Assembly: GCA_025451785.1 (NCBI GenBank)
Contig: JANWJV010000075.1
Coordinates: forward strand, 1 to 36,019
DNA length: 36,019 bases
Reading direction: 5' to 3'
DNA from: Bacteroidia bacterium
GTDB taxonomy: Bacteria; Bacteroidota; Bacteroidia; JANWJV01
Shown piece by piece: positions 7,755-14,346 of the stretch (its first letter is position 1; each line of letters opens with the position of its first letter). The translations under genes and the position numbers were made by a program. Below the pieces are notes generated by a model. The model was not told where the DNA came from. It worked only from the letters and a program-made list of their open reading frames with translations, and did not search any database.

Positions 7755-8443
7755 AACAAAAGATCTCCGCAGCGCTAATTGCCTTTTGCCTGTTTGCCCT
7801 TTGCCTGTTTCTCATTGGCTGGCTATCGGACTCACCAAGGAGCATCGTCACACCGGCTAACCGCGCCAGCACCGCTGCCATTGCCATTCGCGACAATGTA
7901 ATTCCCTTTCAGAAGTTCGGAACGCGTCTCTTTACATTGCCCTATCTTGAAAAGTGTTACAACGAGGTAAGTTATTTCACTCAAAGCGGCCGCCTCGATA
8001 AGAAAGAAGAGTTCATCGCTGCCCTCGATTCCTTGCTGGGCAAATACAAGAGCGTCGATATTTTCCTTCTTGCCCATGCGAACTCTTATCACCGATGGCT
8101 GAACGATCTCCCGGAAGCGAAACGGGAACACATCCGCTTGGTATACAATACCGGCTGCGGCAGCAGCAGTCAATGTGCCGACTGGCTTACGCTGGGCGCA
8201 AAGGCCTACGTGGGTCATCCGGGCGAACAAAGTATTTCGCCCGTGTTCTATTTTTTCTTTTTGAGAAGATGGTCGGCAGGAGAGAAGTTGCAGGATGTGA
8301 TCAGGGAAAGCAATGAACTTATGCTCTCAAAGATGAACCGCATCGGTAACCTGAGCTTCGGCTTGTTATGTCCTGAAACGCAGGATATTATTGACTCGCA
8401 AGCCATTTGTTTTGGTGATAGCACGCTAAGTATTGACAATTGA
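7751..8443 (+). CDS. Membrane-anchored protein with CHAT/caspase-like His-Cys pattern (function unknown)
   Basis: A 230-residue protein with one N-terminal membrane segment (residues 5-24). I do not recognise a named family. The middle contains a hydrophobic strand ending in histidine (VDIFLLAHANSYHRW, H109) and a second strand ending in cysteine (IRLVYNTGCGSSSQ, C136). A WLTLGAKAYVGHPGE segment follows, then an aromatic helix and LQDVIRESN. This order of strand-His, strand-Cys, 'GA..YVG' strand and a helix with 'F...W..G..L' is the one seen in clan CD peptidases, notably CHAT domains. The His-Cys spacing (27 residues) is shorter than usual, and the glycine after His is replaced by alanine. 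It is translationally coupled to the CHAP amidase upstream, so envelope or peptidoglycan-linked proteolysis is a reasonable guess. Confidence 0.45.
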   Translation: MKQKISAALIAFCLFALCLFLIGWLSDSPRSIVTPANRASTAAIAIRDNVIPFQKFGTRLFTLPYLEKCYNEVSYFTQSGRLDKKEEFIAALDSLLGKYKSVDIFLLAHANSYHRWLNDLPEAKREHIRLVYNTGCGSSSQCADWLTLGAKAYVGHPGEQSISPVFYFFFLRRWSAGEKLQDVIRESNELMLSKMNRIGNLSFGLLCPETQDIIDSQAICFGDSTLSIDN

Positions 8444-8447
8444 ATCA

Positions 8448-8756
8448 ATGAACTGGCTAACCGACAAACATCTCCTTCTATTAAGCATTGCCTTCGGAAT
8501 CATACCGGCGGTGCTCATCGCTTTCGTTTGTCAAGCCATTTATTCCTGGGACGTTATCAGTGAAGCCTCTTTACATTCTTTCTCTTTCTCCGCGCTCTTT
8601 CTAGAGGGTGTTTGCGGCACGGCGGTTTCTCTTCTGTATGTATATCGCCTGGCCTTACAGAACAGATTTATAAGGATAATAGTTATCGGCTTCCCCTGCA
8701 TGCTGCTCAATGTCATTTTCCTCTACGCACTGCTGCTTTTCATCCCTCTGCTTTAA
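8448..8756 (+). CDS. Small integral membrane protein, function unknown
   Basis: About 102 residues with three predicted membrane helices (around residues 10-30, 45-60 and 72-100). The last two are joined by a short basic loop (YRLALQNRFIR). No motif is recognised. ATG 8448 follows the CHAT-like gene by 4 nt; an in-frame TTG at 8433 would overlap that gene and is less likely. The spacing places it in the same operon as the CHAP and CHAT-like genes, so it could be a membrane partner of either. Confidence 0.65.
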   Translation: MNWLTDKHLLLLSIAFGIIPAVLIAFVCQAIYSWDVISEASLHSFSFSALFLEGVCGTAVSLLYVYRLALQNRFIRIIVIGFPCMLLNVIFLYALLLFIPLL

Positions 8757-8774
8757 GCTTTGCCCGGAATTTTT

Positions 8775-8823
8775 CATCCAAACTCCATTATCCGTTAATC
8801 ATCATCCATTATCCATTTCTTTC
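8775..8823. repeat. Period-7 array upstream of the propeller-phosphatase gene
   Basis: Heptamers catccaa, actccat, tatccgt, taatcat, catccat, tatccat and ttctttc share one register in the 87-bp gap. Beyond it lies TATCCTTTG (8830-8838), a -7 element with one extra base, 5 nt before ATG 8844. Confidence 0.7.
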
Positions 8824-8843
8824 TACCTTTATCCTTTGTTTTT

Positions 8844-11800
8844 ATGAAAAGGAACATACCATTTCTTCTTTTATTTTTTCTTTCCCTTTTACCGGGGAGA
8901 ACAGTCCTTTCCCAGGAGCTGCGTTTCTTCCATATCACCGCCGAACAAGGTCTATCCGAAGCGGTGGTAAACTGCATTATTGAAGACAGCAAGGGTTTTA
9001 TGTGGTTCGGTACCCAGGATGGCCTCAATCGTTACGATGGCTATGGGATGAAGGTGTTCAAGAACAATCCCGACAATACCAATTCGCTTTCCAACAATAA
9101 TATCTATTCACTGTTCGAAGATAAGAGTGGTATTATATGGATAGGCAGCAACGGTGGCGGTCTCGATGCGTTTAATCCGAAGACAAACTCATTTACACAC
9201 TACCTGGGAACAGCTGGTGATCCGGGTTCATTAAGCAACAACAATGTAAGGGCTATTGTTGAAGATGAGAATGGGATCCTGTGGCTGGGCACTGAAGGCG
9301 GGCTTAACGCTTTTGATATGAAAACAGGTAAGTTCAAAAGGTACGTTCACAAGGAAGGCGATCCCCAGAGCATATCTGATGATTTTATCTGGTGTATCGA
9401 AAAAGATAAAAAAGGCAACTTATGGGTAGGCACACAAAGCGGTGGGCTTAATTACTTCGACAGGAGCACAAGTAAGTTCAAAAGTTATGTGGAGTATGAT
9501 GAAAAGGGTATAATAAAATATCTCAATAGCAATAAAACACGTGCCCTTCATCTTACCAGGGATGGATTGCTTTGGGTAGGCTCTTATGGCGGTGGCCTTG
9601 GGGTCTTCAATCCCAATACAGGAAAATACATGGGTTTTTATTGCCAGGATGAAAAGGCGCTAAACTCATTGAGCGATAATCGCATTACCAGCATTGTTGA
9701 AGATGAGAACGGGGTGCTTTGGATCGGCACCTTTTATAGCGGCCTTAACGAGTTCGACCGCCTCACCAATACCTTCATCAATCATTCGCATAACGAGAAG
9801 AACGTGAATGGCCTCAACAATAACGACATCCGCAGCCTCTATTATGACAAGGAAGGAACTATTTGGGTAGGCACGCAGATCGGCGGCGTGAACGTTCACT
9901 TTGCGGCCTCCAGTAAGTTCAAGCATTATAAAAAGGCGGAAAGCACAGACAATACTTTTAAGAACAATACGATCCTGGCGTTGATGCAAGACAGGGACGA
10001 AGTGCTTTGGATAGGCACGAATGGCGGCGGCCTTTCTTCCTGCGACCGCAAGCGGAATATTTATACCCAGTACCCCGCACTTTCTACAGCCACCAACAAT
10101 GCGGTGCTTTCGCTCTATGAAGATTCAGAGGGTATTCTCTGGGTAGGTACTTGGGGAAGCGGACTTAATTCATACGATAAAAAAACAGGTAAATGTACTG
10201 TACATTCCGGCTTGAGCCGCTTCAATAACAACGGCACAGGTACCATACTTTGTATCATCGAAGATAAAAGCGGACTGATCTGGATCGGAACCTATGGGGC
10301 AGGCTTGCTTTCGTATGATAAAAAAACGAACACCTTTTCTGACTATACAACTGCTGACGGCCTAGGTAACAACAATATTTATGGTTTAATGGAAGATAAA
10401 GAGGGCAATCTTTGGATAGGAACTGATGGAGGGGGGCTCGCGAAAAGAGATGCGAAGAGCGGTGCTTTTAAGCTATACCAGAAATCAGAAAACAAGACCA
10501 GTCTGTCTTCCAACTCTGTGTATTGCATTCACCAGGATAAGGCAGGTACGATATGGGCAGGCACACAGAATGGCCTCAATAGAATGGATGCCTCGGGAAA
10601 TTTCAATGCTTATTACGAGAGGGATGGCCTTCCCAATAACAATATCTACTGCATTCTTGAAGACAAGCAGGGGCATTTTTGGATGAGCACCAACAAAGGT
10701 GTTTGCCGCTTTGATCCCTTGGCAGATAATACTGACGGCAAGGCCTTTCATAGTTATGATGAAAGCGATGGCTTGCAAGGGATCGAGTTCAATCAGGGAG
10801 CCTACTTCCAAAACAAAACTACAGGTGAGATATTCTTGGGAGGCGTGAATGGGTTCAACACCTTTTTTCCCGAGAAGATCACGGGCAATACGCACATCCC
10901 TCCTGTATACATTACTTCCTTTAAGAAATTTGGTAAGGAATCGGTGCTCGACACCACCATTTCCGACAAGCACCGCATTGAGCTCTCATGGAAGGATAAC
11001 TTTTTCTCTTTCGAGTTCGTAGGGCTGGATTTTTTGATGCCTTCCAAGAACAAGTATTCATACAAGCTTGAAGGTGTGGATGAAGATTGGTCGCCGCCAA
11101 GCACAATACGTTATGCCAATTATACTCAGGTAGAAGGCGGTGAATATATTTTCCGCGTGAGGGCAAGTAATAGTGATGGTGTATGGAACGAGACCGGGGC
11201 TGTGCTGCACATAACCATCATACCTCCTTTCTGGAAAACGAAATGGTTCTATACCCTTTGTATTCTCGTCACGCTGGGTGGGATCTTTGCGTTTGTCCGT
11301 TTCCGGACCGCGAGCATTAAGCGCGAGAACAGGGTGCTGGAAGCCAAGGTAGAGGAGAGGACCAAAGAGCTTGCGGAAAAGAACCGCGACATCACCAGCA
11401 GTATCCAGTACGCCAAGAGGATCCAGGAAGCGATACTTCCGCCTACCGAGGAGATATTCAAACATTTTCCTGATGCCTTTATCCTGTACAAACCTAAAGA
11501 CATTGTAAGCGGCGACTTCTATTGGTTCGGTATGAAAGAAGGCAAGAGGATCATTGCCGCGGTTGACTGTACCGGCCACGGTGTTCCTGGTGCCTTCATG
11601 AGCATGATCGGTCATAATCTCTTTAACCAGATCGTGAACGAGAATGGGATCACAAGCCCAGGCAAGATACTCGACAGCCTTCACCAGGGCGTACAGTCTG
11701 CCCTCAAGCAAGGCACCAGCAGTATTGATACTAGCGATGGCATGGATGTGGTGGTATGTTCGTATGACCCGGTAACGAATGAATTGGAATACGCCGGCGC

Positions 11801-12143
11801 CTATCGTCCGCTATTTGTAATTAATGATCAGAACGTGGAGAAGATAGATGCTGACAAATTCCCCATTGGCGGTTCCAAGTTCGATATGGGCAGGAATTTT
11901 ACGAACCATACCCGTAAGATGAACAAAGGTGACACCATTTATATGTTCTCCGATGGATATGCCGACCAGTTTGGCGGTGATAAAGGCAAGAAGTTTATGG
12001 TGAAGCGCTTCAATGACCTGCTGCTTTCAATACAGGATAAACCCATGAAGGACCAGGGTCCGCTCCTCGACCAAAGCATTGAAGCCTGGAAGGGCGCGTA
12101 TATGCAGGTCGACGACATCCTTGTAATTGGAATTAGATTTTGA
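8844..12143 (+). CDS. Propeller-sensor SpoIIE-family PP2C phosphatase
   Basis: A 1099-residue membrane sensor. Residues 1-23 are a signal peptide. Residues 25 to about 665 contain 13 or so blades of the two-component-regulator propeller type (repeated forms of LWIGT, IWVGT and LWLGT with SNNNIYS-like turns), enough for two seven-bladed propellers. A Y_Y_Y-type immunoglobulin-like domain follows (KYSYKLEGVDEDW), then one membrane helix (WFYTLCILVTLGGIFAFV) and a short coiled coil (ENRVLEAKVEERTKELAEK). The C-terminal SpoIIE/PP2C domain has metal-binding segments SGDFYWF, VDCTGHGVPGAFMS, TSDGMDVVV and FSDGYADQFGG. Most propeller sensors end in a histidine kinase; this one ends in a Ser/Thr phosphatase. 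SiaB- and SiaC-like genes lie 1.1-1.7 kb downstream, so it probably plays the SiaA role, dephosphorylating SiaC in response to a periplasmic signal. Confidence 0.9.
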   Translation: MKRNIPFLLLFFLSLLPGRTVLSQELRFFHITAEQGLSEAVVNCIIEDSKGFMWFGTQDGLNRYDGYGMKVFKNNPDNTNSLSNNNIYSLFEDKSGIIWIGSNGGGLDAFNPKTNSFTHYLGTAGDPGSLSNNNVRAIVEDENGILWLGTEGGLNAFDMKTGKFKRYVHKEGDPQSISDDFIWCIEKDKKGNLWVGTQSGGLNYFDRSTSKFKSYVEYDEKGIIKYLNSNKTRALHLTRDGLLWVGSYGGGLGVFNPNTGKYMGFYCQDEKALNSLSDNRITSIVEDENGVLWIGTFYSGLNEFDRLTNTFINHSHNEKNVNGLNNNDIRSLYYDKEGTIWVGTQIGGVNVHFAASSKFKHYKKAESTDNTFKNNTILALMQDRDEVLWIGTNGGGLSSCDRKRNIYTQYPALSTATNNAVLSLYEDSEGILWVGTWGSGLNSYDKKTGKCTVHSGLSRFNNNGTGTILCIIEDKSGLIWIGTYGAGLLSYDKKTNTFSDYTTADGLGNNNIYGLMEDKEGNLWIGTDGGGLAKRDAKSGAFKLYQKSENKTSLSSNSVYCIHQDKAGTIWAGTQNGLNRMDASGNFNAYYERDGLPNNNIYCILEDKQGHFWMSTNKGVCRFDPLADNTDGKAFHSYDESDGLQGIEFNQGAYFQNKTTGEIFLGGVNGFNTFFPEKITGNTHIPPVYITSFKKFGKESVLDTTISDKHRIELSWKDNFFSFEFVGLDFLMPSKNKYSYKLEGVDEDWSPPSTIRYANYTQVEGGEYIFRVRASNSDGVWNETGAVLHITIIPPFWKTKWFYTLCILVTLGGIFAFVRFRTASIKRENRVLEAKVEERTKELAEKNRDITSSIQYAKRIQEAILPPTEEIFKHFPDAFILYKPKDIVSGDFYWFGMKEGKRIIAAVDCTGHGVPGAFMSMIGHNLFNQIVNENGITSPGKILDSLHQGVQSALKQGTSSIDTSDGMDVVVCSYDPVTNELEYAGAYRPLFVINDQNVEKIDADKFPIGGSKFDMGRNFTNHTRKMNKGDTIYMFSDGYADQFGGDKGKKFMVKRFNDLLLSIQDKPMKDQGPLLDQSIEAWKGAYMQVDDILVIGIRF

Positions 12144-12232
12144 CACTTGCCGTTCATCTTTCTAAGGCTTCCGCTCAACCTTCCATTTCAACCACCTTTA
12201 AAGCCCCTGCCACCTTTTTATATTAATTTCCG

Positions 12233-12240
12233 TATATTTG
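12233..12240 (+). promoter_or_regulatory. -7 promoter element (TATATTTG) of the lipoprotein gene
   Basis: A perfect TAnnTTTG match in the 156-bp gap, 59 nt before ATG 12300. No clear -33 TTTG is seen. Nothing else was recognised in this gap. Confidence 0.6.
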
Positions 12241-12299
12241 CTCGTCATTAAACCTTTTCGATACTGACAAGTCTTAACGACATCATAAAACAAACGCCC

Positions 12300-13118
12300 A
12301 TGAAAAAACAGGTACTTACCATCTCCCTTTTTATTTCGGCAATCGCCCTTATGCTCAACTCCTGCAAAAAGACTGAAGTTGACACGGAGACCCAATCAGC
12401 TACAGATAACAGCATTTGTGAAGCGGAATTCAACCAGATCGCACCCATGGTGGATGGCTTCGCTATCAAAGACCAGGGAGTGAAGAAAATGCAAAGCACT
12501 TGTTATACCATAACTGTAACAGGCGATACAACTACCTGGAGCTCTACCAATCCTCCCACCATGACCATCGACTTTGGTGTTACCGGATGCGTAGGTAACG
12601 ATGGTAAGACCCGTAAGGGACAGGTGATCGCTAAGTTCTATAAGCCCTGGCATCCTGATACCCTGGGTACCGACGTACTTACGATCGACCTTCAGAACTA
12701 CTATGTTAACTCGATCCATTACGAAGGTATGATGAAGATCAGCAAGCCCGCCAGGTTCGAGCTCAAGACCCAAATGACCAATGGCAAATGTACCGGCGTG
12801 AACAATAACTGGGTACTCGAATGGGCTTCTACCCGTACCATGAAACTGGTAATTGGCGGTGGTGACACTGACGAAACCAATGACGTATATGAACTGAGTG
12901 GTGATGCCAATGGCGTGAACCGCAATGGCAAGAAATATGACATCAAAGTTAAACAGCCCCTTGTTAAGAAGTTTAACTGTCCCTACATTGAATCAGGCAT
13001 TGTTGAGATCACCCCTGAGGGCCTCGCTACCCGTACCGTCGATTATGGCACGGGCGGCTGCGATAACAAGGCCAAGCTCACCATCAACGGCAACACATTC
13101 GATTTTACCCTCAAATAA
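12300..13118 (+). CDS. Predicted lipoprotein, function unknown
   Basis: A 272-residue exported protein. A hydrophobic signal ends in the lipobox LMLNSCKK (C22), so it is probably lipid-anchored to the inner or outer membrane. The mature part is beta-rich and has several cysteines (C40, C68, C96 and others) in short turn motifs such as TGCVG, GKCTG and GGCDNK, which could pair as disulfides. No family is recognised. It has its own promoter and a strong terminator directly after the stop, so it is a single-gene unit. It separates the phosphatase from siaB/siaC, which may mean it is unrelated to that switch or is its envelope partner. Confidence 0.8.
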   Translation: MKKQVLTISLFISAIALMLNSCKKTEVDTETQSATDNSICEAEFNQIAPMVDGFAIKDQGVKKMQSTCYTITVTGDTTTWSSTNPPTMTIDFGVTGCVGNDGKTRKGQVIAKFYKPWHPDTLGTDVLTIDLQNYYVNSIHYEGMMKISKPARFELKTQMTNGKCTGVNNNWVLEWASTRTMKLVIGGGDTDETNDVYELSGDANGVNRNGKKYDIKVKQPLVKKFNCPYIESGIVEITPEGLATRTVDYGTGGCDNKAKLTINGNTFDFTLK

Positions 13119-13141
13119 CCCTTAAAGGGTACCTTGTTACA

Positions 13142-13173
13142 GCCCTGTAGCACCCGCTGCAGGGCCTTTTTTT
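13142..13173 (+). terminator. Rho-independent terminator
   Basis: Arms GCCCTG (13142-13147) and CAGGGC (13160-13165), extended by internal AG/CT pairs, are followed by a run of seven T. It ends the lipoprotein transcript and separates it from the siaB promoter. Confidence 0.85.
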
Positions 13174-13198
13174 GCTTAAAAAATTAAAATTTAAGGTA

Positions 13199-13228
13199 TT
13201 TGTATGTCTAAAGTAATTTTTATATTTG
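13199..13228 (+). promoter_or_regulatory. Promoter of the siaB-siaC pair (-33 TTTG, -7 TATATTTG)
   Basis: TTTG at 13199-13202 and TATATTTG at 13221-13228 are 18 bp apart, close to the known Bacteroidota -33/-7 spacing. The -7 element overlaps an in-frame TTG at 13226, which rules that codon out as the siaB start. The predicted leader is about 20 nt. Confidence 0.8.
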
Positions 13229-13249
13229 CTTTCGCTTAAAAAGCAGAGG

Positions 13250-13792
13250 ATGTTAGACATTTATGATTTCTACGATAAAATGGAGCGTAATAATATTATG
13301 CTGTCATTTAAGGGCGATATCACTTCCGAACTGCTTACGTCTATACTGCAGATCATGGAGTCCAAACTGGACAACCTGCAAGAGGAGCCAAAAATAAAAA
13401 AGAAGGTATATAACGTGCTGGTGGAGTGCCTTCAGAACCTTTACCACCATATGGACGATATGATGATGGATACCAACGACCGCGTTCGTTCGGCCATTTT
13501 TATGATCGGCAAGGTGGATGGACAATATAACATTATCACAGGCAACTACATCAAGGCTGATGGAGTGACCCCGCTTAAGAGCAGGCTCGACGAGATCAAT
13601 AAGCTGAGCAAAGAAGAGCTGAAAGACTATTATAAAGCTGTGCTTAACAACGGCGAGATGTCAGTAAAAGGCGGAGGCGGTCTCGGTATGATCGACATCG
13701 CCCGCAAGACCGGCCAGAAGCTGAACTATAATTTTATGAATGTTGATGACAAATACTCATTCTTTAGCCTGAACATTAAAATCGCACAATAA
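13250..13792 (+). CDS. siaB: SiaB-like atypical protein kinase
   Basis: About 180 residues matching the SiaB family (DUF6272). In Pseudomonas aeruginosa SiaB phosphorylates the small regulator SiaC and opposes the phosphatase SiaA. The protein looks like a GHKL-type ATPase core. A helix with NVLVECLQNLYHHMDD corresponds to the N-box, where the equivalent residues bind Mg-ATP, and KGGGGLGMIDIARKTG near the C-terminus is the glycine-rich ATP lid. It is cytosolic, with no signal or membrane segment. ATG 13250 (MLDIYDFYDKM) is preceded by AGAGG, one of the few Shine-Dalgarno-like sites in the window. The siaC-like gene follows after 19 nt. Confidence 0.85.
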   Translation: MLDIYDFYDKMERNNIMLSFKGDITSELLTSILQIMESKLDNLQEEPKIKKKVYNVLVECLQNLYHHMDDMMMDTNDRVRSAIFMIGKVDGQYNIITGNYIKADGVTPLKSRLDEINKLSKEELKDYYKAVLNNGEMSVKGGGGLGMIDIARKTGQKLNYNFMNVDDKYSFFSLNIKIAQ

Positions 13793-13811
13793 ACAACCTA
13801 AAATAAACAGT

Positions 13812-14192
13812 ATGGAAACAATTTCAATTGAAGGTACTCCCAAGACGCCCACCATCAATTTTGACATGGAGAAAGGTTTTCTGGAGATCAAAGGACGCTC
13901 GATCCCTGAAAACTCTATCGAATTCTATAAGCCTCTTGTTGACTGGCTCGACAAGTATGCCTCCAAACCTAAGGCGAGCACGAACGTGAACATTCAGCTC
14001 GAGTATTTTAACACGAGCTCTTCCAAATGTATCCTGGACGTGTTCAAGAAGCTGGAGTTCATCCACAAGAACGGCAGCGAGATCGTGATCAACTGGTATT
14101 ACGAAGAAGATGATGAGGATATGCTGGAAGCCGGTGAGGACTACCAGGCGATCATCAATGTACCCTTCAAAATGGTTGAGGTACAAGAGTAA
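13812..14192 (+). CDS. siaC: SiaC-like regulatory phosphoprotein (DUF1987 family)
   Basis: A 126-residue cytosolic protein of the SiaC/DUF1987 family with a STAS/anti-sigma-antagonist-like fold. SiaC cycles between phosphorylated and free forms; in Pseudomonas the free form activates the diguanylate cyclase SiaD. The phosphoacceptor block YFNTSSSK is present, and counting from the ATG its threonine is residue 68, the number I recall for the phosphorylated Thr of P. aeruginosa SiaC. The C-terminus contains an acidic loop (EEDDEDMLEAGED). It forms a two-gene operon with siaB, and the propeller phosphatase upstream could complete the cycle. No GGDEF protein is encoded in this window, so the output partner is unknown. 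Confidence 0.88.
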   Translation: METISIEGTPKTPTINFDMEKGFLEIKGRSIPENSIEFYKPLVDWLDKYASKPKASTNVNIQLEYFNTSSSKCILDVFKKLEFIHKNGSEIVINWYYEEDDEDMLEAGEDYQAIINVPFKMVEVQE

Positions 14193-14218
14193 AGTTTAGC
14201 ACCCCATACTGCTAATAT

Positions 14219-14247
14219 AAAAGGGCACCCATTGGGTGCCCTTCTTA
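14219..14247 (+). terminator. Rho-independent terminator after siaC
   Basis: AAAAGGGCACCC (14219-14230), loop ATT, and GGGTGCCCTTCTT (14234 on) form a strong hairpin with a short, interrupted T tract. The right arm is duplicated 52 bp downstream (see the repeat at 14234-14301). Confidence 0.8.
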
Positions 14248-14301
14248 TTTGCCTCAAGCCTCGTCATCCTGAGCCTGCCGAAGGAGGGTGCCCTTCTTAT
14301 T
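14234..14301. repeat. 16-bp direct repeat flanking a dispersed repeat element
   Basis: GGGTGCCCTTCTTATT occurs at 14234-14249 (the right arm of the siaC terminator) and exactly again at 14286-14301. Between the copies lie 36 bp, including the widespread-type repeat that begins GTCATCCTGAGC (14263-14285). The arrangement looks like an insertion with duplication of its target. The same 23-bp repeat occurs inverted at 35816-35838. Confidence 0.8.
14263..14285 (+). repeat. Dispersed 23-bp repeat, copy 1
   Basis: A sequence beginning GTCATCCTGAGC and ending TGCCGAAGGA. It differs at one base from the reverse complement of 35816-35838. Comparable 'TCATCCTGAGC...GAAGGA' repeats are known to be scattered through intergenic DNA of many bacteria. 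Confidence 0.8.
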
Positions 14302-14323
14302 GCTTATACTTAAGTGTCTTTTG

Positions 14324-14344
14324 CCTACTGCCTACTGCCTACTG
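14324..14344. repeat. Three exact cctactg heptamers
   Basis: Three identical 7-bp units lie directly downstream of the ABC transporter stop (on the minus strand). The same heptamer recurs at 26778-26805 and 33695-33708. Confidence 0.85.
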
Positions 14345-14346
14345 GT

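Noticed and set aside
6146-8756. A toxin-antitoxin or phage lysis cassette (CHAP plus small membrane protein)
   Set aside because: The CHAP protein is membrane-anchored with no phage genes around, and the membrane protein has three helices unlike typical holins or toxins; the evidence is insufficient.
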